Shown piece by piece: positions 23,998 to 36,725 of a DNA stretch of 64,000 nt. The position numbers and the translations under genes were made by a program. The notes under the pieces are model-generated. The model was not told the origin of the DNA. It searched no databases and saw nothing but the letters and a program-made list of their open reading frames with translations. Within the stretch, counting starts at the first letter, position 1. The number at the start of each line of letters is the position of its first letter. This DNA comes from Ptiloglossa arizonensis (lineage: Eukaryota > Arthropoda > Insecta > Hymenoptera > Colletidae), in the NCBI RefSeq assembly GCF_051014685.1, contig NC_135055.1:9722001-9786000 (forward strand). Direction: 5' to 3'.

Positions 23998-25179
23998 TTC
24001 AGAAAAGACAGACAGCCGCCGGAAGGTCGGAGGTCGACGAGGATCGTGCACGGGCGCGGCATTTCGGTGCGGACGACGACGACCTCGAACGTATCGGGCG
24101 CGGCGGAAGTTGGCGAACGACGCTTACAACGAGGTTTCTACGCTTGGATGTCCGGCGCGGGGTCCCGCTTCAAGCTCGCGCGTCGTCACGTTTTAGGAGA
24201 TCTGCACCGCGACAGGAAGAAAATAATGCGAAGATCACGCTCTTCGTTCTTAACGATATATAAGAAATATCTCATCATGTAGTTCATTCCAAGAGGACGC
24301 CTTAGCGAGACACGTTGAAAATGCGCCTACACGGGGGCGTGGAAGGGATAACCGACACACGTATATACACACGAACACACCGATCCACGCCGAGGTATGT
24401 GCATCCCCGATGCTCCTCTCGATCGCGCTACGGAGGATTGGGATTTTTCAGTCTCTCGAGCACAGTTGACACGATTCCACGGCAATTGGACACCGTTACT
24501 TTGATTCTCAACCGTTCCCTTGCCAACAATCGTGGGAAAGATTACGTTCCAACTCGCGGAGCGCAGAGATTTCAAAATTTTAACCGCGAACCGGGAATCG
24601 ATTAATTCTTCGATCCCAGAATACGGTTTCTTCGGTCCGCGACGTTTCACCGGGACATTTCAACGGTTCTTTATTTTCTTTTCTTTTCACAAGTGTTCAC
24701 CACGGATACTTTTACGAGTGTTTCGTAAGTGTTCACGGTCGATGATTCGAATCGTCCGCAAAATCCGCACTTGGAAACAGCAATCGTGTCGAGATTCGTA
24801 CCGGAAACGTTTCTTCGATCAGTTCGCGCACGAGAATTATTATTCTTTTCTGTCAGTTTTCGTCCATTATTTCCCCGGTACTGTGTTCACTTCGTTACCT
24901 CGGATACACGATCTTCGAACGAACGAAATTTTCGAACGTTCTCTCTTCGCAATTTCCCATCGATACGGTTCTATCGCGGCGTTAGTTTCCAAGGGGGAAC
25001 GCAACTGTTCGACCGTACCACCGGGATCATTTTGTTACGAAAATATTCGGCTTTCTGAACTCATAATGGAATAATGCCGCTAAAACGTGGAAACTCGTTC
25101 ACCTTCCAAGCTCGTTACTGCAATTGTTCGCAACCGGGATGCAAATAAATCCGCGTGTATGCGTGAAACATAGACACGG

Positions 25180-25240
25180 ACACACACACACGCACGCGCG
25201 CACGCGCGCACACATACGATACACGTACGTACACGCGCGC
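25180..25240. repeat. (CA)n/(CG)n alternating purine-pyrimidine tract
   Basis: Alternating CACACACACACG, CACGCGCGCACGCGCGC and ACACGCGCGC blocks. Such runs favour left-handed Z-DNA. It creates spurious Cys/Val/Arg-rich frames on the minus strand. Confidence 0.85.
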
Positions 25241-25390
25241 AGAGACAAAACATAAAAACGCAGAGCACCGAGGACCGTCGAAGCGTTTGAATTTGTTAAG
25301 GGATAAATCGAGTTTTTCGGCGCGGTCCACGGCCGCGAAACGATTTTTCATTCGGCCCTGGTTCCCGCCGATACGAGTAAAGCATCTCAT

Positions 25391-25394
<4 letters not shown>

Positions 25395-25447
<53 letters not shown>
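25395..25447. repeat. (GA)n microsatellite
   Basis: About 26 GA units, followed by degenerate GA-rich sequence to 25480. It gives the Ser/Leu repeat frame on the minus strand, which is not a protein. Confidence 0.95.
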
Positions 25448-25451
<4 letters not shown>

Positions 25452-28400
25452 TGAGGGTGTGAGGGAGAGGGAGAGGGATACAAACGAAAGAGCGAGAAGC
25501 TGAAGAAGGGTACATTGCTCCTTTTATTGTGCTTAAAGAGAAAACCAGACGAAACGAGGCAGACACGATTAAGAGCAAAAGCGCACACACGTTAAATATT
25601 CTGAAAACTTGAAAATGCAAAAAAAGAAAAAAACGAAAAGCAGAAAAAAAATACAGAAAAGACGAGAGAGGGACAAAGTAAAATAATACTACACACAATG
25701 AACTGCCAAGATGATTCAAAACAATGCCAGTGAATTTTATTATCCGTATCACTAGTAAGTAAATCGACGACAACTTAAATAAACGGGGGATTTATACTAC
25801 GATTTAAGATGGCGTGCGACAGCGCGGCGTTAAAAAATACTGTTCTTTGTTAGCTCGTAAGAGGGTATACATACGTAGATACGTATATCCGGCGTTCAGC
25901 GAGCGGAAAATGAAATAAAAAAGAAAACAAAAATGAAACGAAACGAAAAAAAAAAACGGAACGACGCGGGGAACCCGTGTTCGCGTATGGAGAAACGGAC
26001 AGTGACGGTGACGATTGATTTAGCGCAGCAACTTTCTTCATTTTTAACGCGTTTCTTTCCCTTCTATCGGCGGACATCGTTTGTTGTTGTCCCTCTGTAC
26101 ACGCTTGTACAAGCGCACATCACGGTACACACTCTCTCTTACCAAGATACCTACACAACGTTACACAGTTTACTCGCAAACTTTTCGATCCAACGTTTCA
26201 GAGAGGCTTCCGCATCCTCGAAATTCACGCGAATCGTGAAACTTGAGCGAAGAAAGGACGCGTCCACTTTTTTCTCAAGGGATCCGAGACTGGCGAGGCG
26301 ATTCGAGGGAACACGAGCCTGCTAGTGTATATTTACTTTTTTAAGTCGTGTCGGCTCCGAACGACGCGAGTCTCGACGATCTCTGGCGAGAAATTTCCGA
26401 ATGAACTCGTTCACGAGTTGCGCGAGCTACTTTTTCTTCCACGAACGAGTTCCCGATCGGATTGGCCCCCGGGACGAACTTTCGCGATTTCGAGCGACCG
26501 CCGAAGCCTGGTTCTCGAGTAATCTCTTGCTCTCCGACTGCACGCCACTCGTTCTAAATGGCCAAACCATTTGCAATTTGTCCGCGAAAGTGCCCAAGTC
26601 GGATTATCCGTCAACGGATACACAGTGGCTCCGATTGATTTTGTCGTTTGTCGCTGCAAAGTGAATCCCTTCCCTGGCGAGAGAACAGATTCGAGGATCT
26701 ACGTGTTCTCGACGCGTTTCAAAACTAGCGAACAAAGAACGTTCGCATTCGCGAACGGACACCGTAAACTCCGCGTTCGTATTTACCAGAAACTGGAATT
26801 CGATACGATTTCCATTTACATCGTGTCGAAACAGGCTCTTCGTTGAACGATTTATTCTTGTACGATTGCATCGGTGCATCCTCGACCCTGGGACGCCTGA
26901 CGAATCTTTCGTTATCTTTCAGCCCGCGGGATCGAGGATTTCGTTATTTTTGGTAAAAGTATTTCGGAATTATCGCGAACACTAACCTCGTACAAAATTG
27001 TATCGCGGTAGATCGCGATAAATCCGAACACCCGTCTTTGCCGATTATGCGGTAGAATTATTTATCAAAAGCTGTCGGAACCTCGGAACACTAGCGTGAA
27101 ATATCAATGATCGTCGGTAGGTGTCCGGTTTTTAGGATCCCGCTTTCCATTTCCTTCGCATAGTCAACAATTGAACGGTGGTCGAACAGACTGTTCGTTC
27201 TTTAACTTCCTTGAGAGATTAAGTTCTATATATAAATATTTATCGCCGCGTTTAATTTTATTTCGCGATAACGGTAAATGCGACACGATAAGAACCGATT
27301 TAGCCTGGTTCCAGGTATTTTCAACGAAGCGTATTCAATTTCAGCGTGCTTCGTGAATCCTCTGGAAACGCGTTGAATTTCTGTCGGCTACGAGTTTAAA
27401 AGCAGACAACACTTTAGTCAATATACGAGTGCTCAGTATTTAATACGATATTCCATTTAATATTCAGACTCGTATCGAGACAGAAAATGCAACTCGCGAA
27501 CGCCCAGGCGAATTAAAATAACAAGGAAATGGGATTACCTTTGCGAGCCGTGAATGTTTCGAGTTTCTAAGATTAGATTCAGAGCTGTACTTCGTTAATT
27601 TCAATAATCGCATATTTTACCCGACTTCGACTGCTTTTTGGTCGAGTTTGTATCGGAACAATCCCGTTCGGAGTTCTCGAATAAATATTAATTAATCGGA
27701 ATCGTGTTACGAGACATTTGTCACACGGGTGGTCGTCTCGGTTAAAAGTAATTGAAAAATCATTTCGTTATTTTCAACCGATCGATTTACCCTTGAAACG
27801 TAGATTCGACGAAAGAGAGGACACGGTTACGTTATCGAGCTTCGTGAATAACGAACAATTTTATCGTAAACACCAAGTTCGATATTGCACGTTCTCGAAG
27901 GAGTGTTCAATTTTCTGTAACCCGAACGCGTATCTTCGAATCGTTTCTCGAATAGACGAAACTCGTCTTCTCGAGATTAACCACTGTCATCTATGGAAAT
28001 TGAATTCCTGAAGGTGCAAGTATAATAGATTAAAACGTGTCATAGGAGACACTTCGCGTCCCTGAGAATATCAAATGAGAACTTGCTAATTGGGTACTCG
28101 ACTGTTTTAAATTCGTCGATCGTGATCGTGAGTATTATTACAATTTCTCCGCATCCTCGCTTGTTATGCGACTGATTATTCGTGCGGACATTTTTCGAAG
28201 TCGTAAATGGTATCGCGTGTCAAAGAACGAACGAATCGAAGATTCCGATCAATCGAAATTACAAACTCGTCGAGAATATTCTTTCCGATCGGTATTGTAA
28301 AATCGTTGGGAAAGAAGTACACGACCGTTCGAAAATTGTTTCAACGATGATTTCCGATACAGTGTTGTTCCGATATACGTAGCTCTCCATTCTCGATACT

Positions 28401-28526
28401 CAACCAAATTAGTTATTAATCGTCTAATTTCATATATAGCGTCTAAGTTTTTACCGTTTCGAATAGTCGTTAGAATTAGAAACTCTATACAACCACCCAC
28501 TACCACCACCACCGCCACCACTATCA

Positions 28527-28558
28527 CCCCTCCCCTCCCCTCCCCTCCCCTCCCCTCC
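28527..28558 (-). repeat. (CCCCT)n with G-quadruplex potential on minus strand
   Basis: Six C4 runs separated by single T at 28527-28530, 28532-28535, 28537-28540, 28542-28545, 28547-28550 and 28552-28555. The minus strand therefore has six GGGG runs with one-base loops, the strongest kind of G-quadruplex motif. Confidence 0.9.
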
Positions 28559-31500
28559 TTCTCCCCTTCGTTCAGAACGAAAGATATCGCGACGTCAAAG
28601 GAGAAAATCATTAGCGTTCTCGATGAAAAATAATTTCTTCCTTCGATAAAGAACAAAACGGAAACGAAGGCCCAACAAGTAAATAAAAGCAATCTCGTCG
28701 ACTGTACTAAAGAAAATTGAAACGAAAAATCCGAAGGACTGGGTACTCGTCATCGTGAATACCAAAGAAAATATCGAAATCTCGATAACGGATAGTCTCG
28801 CAAGCGAGTTTTGTTGAAAATGTATTAAGCAAAAGATAAAAAAAAAAAAAATAATAATATAGCACGTTCTGGCCATTGGCATTGACGCGACAACCAATCA
28901 TGTTACCTTTTAAATATTATTATAATGGTTAAAAAATAATAATTAATGAAAAAAACGTTGTTAATGATGTTATAGGAACGATTTAAAAAAACGTAGAGAA
29001 TATAAACTATAAACGGTAATCAATATCGCTCGATTGGTGGCATAACCATTCTAAACCTTTACAAAGGTAAATCAGCTAAACTAATTAAACTATTGAATTG
29101 AATTTAAAGCTCCTACATAATGGTTCGCGCTGGAAGGTTTCGGTAGAATACAGTACTACGTAGGGAAAAGACAAAAAGAAAAAAGTAAAAACAACAAAAA
29201 AAAAAAAACATAAATGAAAAAGCACGGTTATCTCGAGCGAGTGTCATTAGTGAAACAGAAGAGAAAAAAAAAAATACGCGGATAACGTAAACGTAAATTA
29301 ATGAAAGTTCGATACGCGATACCGTCGATCAGATTGAAGAAAGGAAAAGAAGCTACGCATTTGAAAACGCTATTGTTTCGGTGGCTTCGTTTCGCAATAA
29401 GATCCCTCGGGTGCCGTTCTCAGCAAAGTAGAAATTACCGTTCGGTGTTCGTGAACGTTTTTTTATTGCGAAACGACGAAACGATAACCAATCCGCGGCC
29501 ATTTCTTCTCTTCTTTTCTTTTCCGCGGCCACGTTTGCTGTAGTTCAAGTTGGTGGAAAGAGTCGCATGGCGACGACAAATTGTTGAAACGCGGTCAGCT
29601 TGAGCCCTTCAGTGGCCAGTTTGATTAATAATTACGATGAAATTCCAACTAAATTTAATAATTCTAACAGAATTTAAATGGCGACTCGACAGCAAAATGA
29701 TATTAACATAATAACGTGATACTTCCATCGATCTGTAAACAATTTTAGCCGACGTAGAGTCCGCGTATAGTTGACGAATCGTGGTCATTGTCCGTTATTT
29801 TTTATTTTAATTCGGAGATGACGTTCACGAGGCTGATCGAAATATCCCGCGAGATGATTCGTCGTACATTTATTTCTTTCACCTTAGAATTGTACGCTAA
29901 CTATAACGTGAACTGTACCCTGGGATCATTTATGTCTCGAAAATTGTTTTCGTTATTTACCGTGTATTAGAAAACCCGAGAATAATTTTCTTCGTCGTAC
30001 TTACGATTCCATTCTATGTATAAATTTCAATAATCTTCGCGGGTCGACTTTTCTCTCGCAAAAGTACGAGAAACGGTTAAAAATCGTTAAAACCGAATAT
30101 TCGAAGTAAGCAGTCTCGATTGATCAGCTTGTAAATTGTTCTCGCGTGAGAAACGACGATTCTCACGTTTAAAATTGATAAGTTGTAAATTACACGACGT
30201 TGCGCGAAAATTTATAATGGTCTAAGCGAACGAGATGAATAATCTTCGTTATATCGGTAACGGTGATATCAAAGTGCGTGAATACGTAAAAGAAAAAAAT
30301 AATCGACAATGACGCGAGCTGCTACCAAGCTTAATTAGTGTCCATAAGGTACGAAACATAATTCGACTAAGAAATCGCTCAATAATGTGTTCCCTAATTA
30401 CCGATATTCAATTAAAACGGAATAAGAAAGACGAATAAAATGAGGAGAACATGTTCCCGAGTAAGGGACGATAAAGTCGCAGATTGTATCGTTGCGAGAA
30501 TTGTCGAGGATCGTTCAATTCTCGCTGAATCGATGAAATTGTATAATGAATTAATCAGATCGGCCTTGGATTGGCTCATTCGTTGCACGTCGCAACCGCG
30601 CGACGACGCTTCCATTTTAATCGAATCTAAACACGTTAACGCGTACGCGTAACGATAATTGTTAACGGTGAAATAACATCGAGTCTATCGATACTACTTG
30701 TTATTTAATTAGTTCTTAACGAGAGCACGGAAGCAGCCGGATATACAGATTGAGGAAGATTCGACGACTGCCGAAATCTCTGGATCGTCGTTTAGGTCGA
30801 TTTATTATTGGAAGAAATGAGAAATCGGTGACGATTGAACGCTACGAAACCCTAGTTGAGAGGAAGTTCCGGCGATTAGAAAGAGGGGAACGATAAACCG
30901 TTCAATAATTAATAAACTATATATACTCGTTCTTACAATGAAACGATTACTTGTTGCCACATATCGAAATCAAGTTGAAGAATTCGAAACTCGAGTTGCT
31001 CACTGAACGAAACAAAAAATAAGAAAAAAGGAAGAACGTAATTCATTGCTCACGGATGCTCATTTATTTTTTTTATCCAGCGAGAACCGATGTTTACGGG
31101 TGGCCATAAGCCGAACGCTTAGTGAGAGTAATTAATGTTCGGGCGTATTTTCAAGCAACACGGTCAACGTTCAAGCACTTAAGCTGTTCACGAGATTCAG
31201 GGTCTTAGGGATTAATTAGACGAGACGGTAGAAACAATTTGTCGAGTCGTTCGTAAAACTAATTGTCGTCGTTACACAAACGGAGAAATAGTAGACACCG
31301 GGGAAAGGGAGTTTTTTCGTTGATTTCGGGGATCTTTCCATGCGATCGCTTTGTTTCGAGGGGAAAAAAACGAAAATGTGGCACGCATCGTCGAAAAATC
31401 TAGATCATCGATGCCGATAATATTAACAATAGGATTAATAACGATAACAATAACGATCGAACGAGCAAAGAAAGAGACGAACTTTAAATTCAGACGGAAC

Positions 31501-32979
31501 GTGACTGTATCGGTTTTTAATAGAGGTCTCGGTTTTGTACGTGTACCAAAGGAACACGCGTGTTACGTGTATTCGGAGGATTTAAAATCCCATGTTCTTA
31601 ATACACGACTGATTATTCGTTTTATACTCCGTGGACACAGATACAGACACGCGTGCATTTATATTCGGATTCGTTCGTATACACGTGCTTACAGTGTTTA
31701 CCGTCTGTTAACGGAAAATGTGTACCGTTTTTCGTTCAATCGAAAATCGATTGAAATTATTTACCGATAGCAACGATTCATTTCGATATTTATCAACCAA
31801 TTTTGTTAGAAGAAATCACGTTGGAATTTCCTTTTGTTACCCACGATCCTGAAATTTAGGGAGACGCGTTCTTTGCGTCGCACTGTACAAGGTGTGTATT
31901 TAAACGTATAAATCGTTTTGTGCGCGTGCATTTGCTCGGATCAATGTTTTCGAATACACGGTGCAACCGTGTATTGGGAATTGCACGGATTCAAATATGG
32001 ATACGTTGATGAAACGAAGTCCTCTATGTTTTCAATCGTGTCGACGTGAATATTGGCGCGCGGGGTGACATTAATTGCACGCGCTGCCGAAACGTTTCCA
32101 CCTTCTTGAACTCGTTGTAAAACCACGACACGAGACTTCTTTCGAAACACTCGCGCGGCAAACGTAAACGAAACACAAAACTGCACGTTTTCACGGATCG
32201 GACGATCTTACGAGTGAAAAAATTGATCGTGTTTCCATGTGCGCGAATTTAAAAACAATAAACTACGAGAATATTCGACACCTTGTTTTGCAGGGGAGTA
32301 GGTACACTAAACACTTTTATTCGACTACATTTTAAAAAGATCTTTCAGAGCTTTCGTTGTATTTTCAATCGGAAGGGAAAGATTTCGATTCCTTTTGGAA
32401 AGAATTTTCCCTCCCTTCTCTAGTATCGTCTTCTCCGTACAATTCTGAAACTTTCTTCGAAATGAAATTAATTTTCCCATACAACATTTGAGGAAACACT
32501 ATGCCACGGTTAGTGATCAGCGTTGTACCCATATTTAAGTTGCGTATATAACATACGTTGAGTTCACCAAAGGTTATACGGATTTGTTTAAAATCGGTAA
32601 ACGATGGGCATTTTTACAGTACGTTCTCCACGAAATCAATCGCATTGCATATTTCTGACAAAAAGCTGGCAATATAAGGGGTAATTTTACAATAAATCGA
32701 GTTCTTATCGTCGATCGTTAAAGATTAATCCAATTATCGAACGAACGTTGAAAGAGAAACCCAAGTTTTAAGACAGTGATGTTCTCGAATGTCTGCAAGT
32801 GGCAACCTTCCATCAAAATCCGATGAGATTTCTATTCAAACGAATCGAAAAGATGAAACGATAAGGGGAAGCAGAAGGAAAACCGGAGAAAAAGGGGAAA
32901 ACGAAGGAAACGGAGAAGGAAAATGCAGACAGAATTAACGCGATCTGCGCCTTTAATAAACGAACAAAAAATATTATAA

Positions 32980-33268
32980 TAATATATGTAATACATAATA
33001 TAAATATATATTTGTATTTATATTGTATTATGTGTATATACATGTATACATATATATGTATGTATATATATATACATATATATTAAAGTCAGCTTGTCAC
33101 ACGCGGAGTTGTCATTATAAAACTATTAATCTTATGATAAATAAAAATTAAATAATAAAGATAACACGAATGAGATGAAAACAATGATAATATTAACAAT
33201 AACATTAGTACTAACAATATTTAATAATGATAACAATAACAATAATAATTATAATAAATAACTAATGC
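32980..33268. repeat. TA/TATG and AT-rich low-complexity block
   Basis: Alternating TA with TATG and TACA units (about 32980-33085), followed by AATAATAAC-type low-complexity sequence to about 33268. Confidence 0.8.
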
Positions 33269-36200
33269 TATCGATAACGTACTACTTATTAATTCTCCGA
33301 CAGTACGAAATGTTGAACTTTTCTTTCTACGTCGTTAAACGTACGGTTGAAGCGACTTCTATGAAAAATCGTTTTCCCGATTAAACGAATAGAAGAGAAA
33401 GACAAATATGAATATTACAGATTAACAGAAAAATAATACGCATTAAAGGTTGATACGCTAATAGGAATGTAGTAGCGCATATGTACAGGGTGACGCGATG
33501 AAATTTTTTCTGGACATCGATTCGGTCTACGATCTTTCGAGTGTCTCGTTTATTCGAACGCGAGCAATCCTGTTTATAAAGCAGAAACGAGATCGAATGT
33601 AGAGTCGATTGCGATACGTTGCGACGTCGATCTAGGAAAGGGGCTAAAGTGTCGTTAAATTTTATTTTAACATTAGTCGTACCTGCGTTGCAAGACAAAA
33701 TTTTGTTCAATTTAAATTCAATTTAACAAACGCGATTGTTTAGCAAAATTCGAAGAAAATTGACACGTTTCGTTCACGATGGAATAATAGAGTAGAGTAC
33801 ATTGATGAAAATTTTTAACACTGAGCAATTTACTCACCGGTTACGTACCAAAAGCACAATGTTCGACTACCGATTATTTCCAAACCTGTAGAAAATAATA
33901 ATTCGTAACACTTTTCAAACGATATTTCATTCGTTTCGTAGGTAAAGATTTTTTTCTTAATTTTCTATCACGGATTGCAAGACGAGTATATATTTATATT
34001 AGAATCGTTCGTTGCCACTGGAAATGGGTCTGATAATAAGGAAGGAAAGCATGGGAATAGTTGAATTTTCCAATGTTCACGATTCTTCGCTGCTCCCATT
34101 TTTCGAGACTCGATTTTTACCGTACGTAGTTCCACGTAATTTACCGTCTGCATTGTCTACCTTAAAGAACAATTCAGACATCGATTTCATCGTCTAAATG
34201 ACAATTCTCTTCCCAAACAATAGTTCGATTCTCCTTAGCACTCGAAAGGTCATACGTCGGGTGGAAAATCCTCGACAAATCAGCCCCTTTCGATCTGCTC
34301 TACGATGAAGTCTCCGCGCGAGAAAAGAAAGAAGGAAGGAGAGTTCCGTTGACTCGCTCGAGCCCTCGAAACTTTCTCCTCCGTTTTCCAGCCTTTTACT
34401 CGACTCGTATTAATCCAAGCATTTTAACGACTTATTAAGGTAACTGGTAGGGATAACTAAGATTGCTCATCGAGACACCGTGTCGTGTAAGTGTCAAAGA
34501 CAATCTCCTCGGAACTCCAAGAAACGTTGACGTTGTTGAGGATGAAACTTTTTTCGATATTACGATATACTACCTCTATTACAACGCGAGATACCGATAA
34601 CCGTTTCTAAGCGAATTAAATCGATCTTAATCGTAACGGTGAACCGAGAATTACTTAGCCGAGATAAACAACTCTAGTCAGACGTAATTTAACGTATAAG
34701 GTCTACTATACTTATAGCACGTCAAAGTCTTCCGCAGCGTTAGCCTCCAGCGTAGCTACGAACACTTGGAAAAGAAAAATGTGTTTGTTTTCTTTTTTTA
34801 CCCGACTAATGTTCACCCGATCTCTCGTCCACGAGTTCGTGACAGAATCTCAAATCGGATCACGATTCCAGAGTGCTTTATTAAACGTTCGGCACGAATA
34901 CGATACTTCCTCTTCGCGCGTAGCATTCGTTGCCATGTTTGGGATTTTGTCGATCGATCCGCATCAATTGAAGAAATTCTAGTAATTCTTTTGTGAAAGA
35001 TATGGGTCCTCGAGTGCTTTCATTCAAGGTGGAACTGTGAAAGTGTTCCGTACGATGGAAAATCCAAATTGTCGAATCCAAGATCAGGTGCTTATGGATC
35101 AAGATGGAAAGGACGAAGAATCGGAGTTTATCGATCGGACTGTTTCGAAATTAAGACGAGGTCTGTCAGTGAATTACGATCGCGACAAATTGTGAACCAC
35201 GCTTCCGGTAGATGTTGAAACACGAAACTCGTTAGAAATGTTCAGAAAGTGTCGCAAGAAAAAAATTTTAAATAGTTTCTCGACATTGTGGGGATTTATC
35301 GCGCGTTGCGCGAAGACACTCGAAAGATCGAAGATTCTTTGTCCGATTTTATTAAACCGCTCTTTATACACAAAAGTATACGCAGGGCAGCCGAAATGGA
35401 ATATAACCGAACAATAACATTACAGTTAATCCCGAAGATGTAACGAGGATTTTGATAACAAGAAAGGAAACCAGAAATGCAATACGTTTTTATCCTTTTT
35501 TAGAAACGTCGATCCGGGTGCACTTCGTAATCTCATGTATCGTTCTGTAAAATTGTTTAAGTTCGAGTGCAACACTTATCGAGCACGACGTTCCAAAGCT
35601 AGAGTAAAATCAGTCCAAAAGGTACTGAATTTTCGTTTCGAATTTCTAATAAAATTTTGGAAAAATTATCCAAATTTAGAGTTTCTAATTTAAAACGAAG
35701 ATCACTTCTTTGGATGTATCGTTAAGACGAGAGAATAAATCTTTATTTACCTTATATACTTTCTTTTACAAATACAATTATAATTGTCCTTTTCTTTTCC
35801 AAATAGTTATCATATATGTACATACGTATATTATTTAAATGGAAAATTTAGTAATATTCGATCAATTTTTTTTGTGAAAAAATTAGTTGTAAAAGCTTGC
35901 GAGGATTCATAATACTGTATAACCGTCTTGGTATCTACTTGTGTCCAATTTGAAACCTAGTTTTTTACTTAGTCTCGATTTCGGTTGTTCTCTAAATATT
36001 GAAATTTTAACGATTCTTAATTTTGTAATATGAAACAAAAATATCTCCAGATTATTAACTTTACTCAACACAAATTGTACATTGACTTCCCAAACAATTT
36101 AGAATATAATTGCAATCGCATAAATTAAACAATATAGATTCACTTTTTAATAATTATTCGTTGATTATTTTGTGAATAATGTGAAAGTTTTCCCTTATTA

Positions 36201-36549
36201 TATCAAATGTATAAAAACCACTCGCATCGCGTTATAGAGTCCTGGAACATATTGAACCAAATATCGAGAAGAAACATTAAAACAGGGAAGAATGCATCCC
36301 TGGTTAACAGCTTGCGTTAAACCAGTGGTTTCCAAAGTTTTAAAGAGTATCCTCCTAAAAATGGGAAACTTTAACATTTTTATTACGTTTATTTGTATTA
36401 CTTCACAATTAAGTAGTTTCGATCGACTCTGATCGATTGAATGCTTATTCGTCCCACGTAGAAAATGATATACATTTAAAGAAAACCTCTGGTCGAATTA
36501 TATTATTGTATAATTTCCTTTGCTAACTAAAACGTTTTTATTAAATAAG

Positions 36550-36725
36550 GTAGATGGTATATTTCAAACGATGAGAGAGAAATATACTCCTATAATCAAA
36601 GTGTTACCACTCAAATTTAAATTATTTACATTTTTCAGTAGATGGTATATTTCAAACGATCAGAGAGAAATATACTCCTACGATCAAAGTATTACCACTT
36701 GAGTTTAAATTATTTACATTTTTCA
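36550..36725. repeat. Perfect-period tandem duplication, 2 x 88 bp
   Basis: GTAGATGGTATATTTCAAAC starts at 36550 and again at 36638, and the copies align for all 88 bases with about six substitutions. Confidence 0.92.

Larger units (their letters stand above)
23998..26900 (+). other. Probable alpha7 3' UTR and downstream flank
   Basis: CpG-richer than the introns, directly after the alpha7 stop. The many overlapping open frames on both strands (such as 24520-25074) have no recognisable domain and are best explained by low stop density. Candidate AATAAA signals occur at 25144 and 25914, but the real polyadenylation site cannot be chosen from sequence. Dinucleotide repeats lie at 25180-25240 and 25395-25447. 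Confidence 0.5.

Noticed and set aside
23916..24605. Overlapping open frames after the alpha7 stop
   Set aside because: They start inside the last coding exon in other frames or in probable 3' UTR and have no recognisable features.
25115..25773. Ser/Leu- and Cys/Val-rich minus-strand frames
   Set aside because: They are translations of (GA)n and CA/CG microsatellites.
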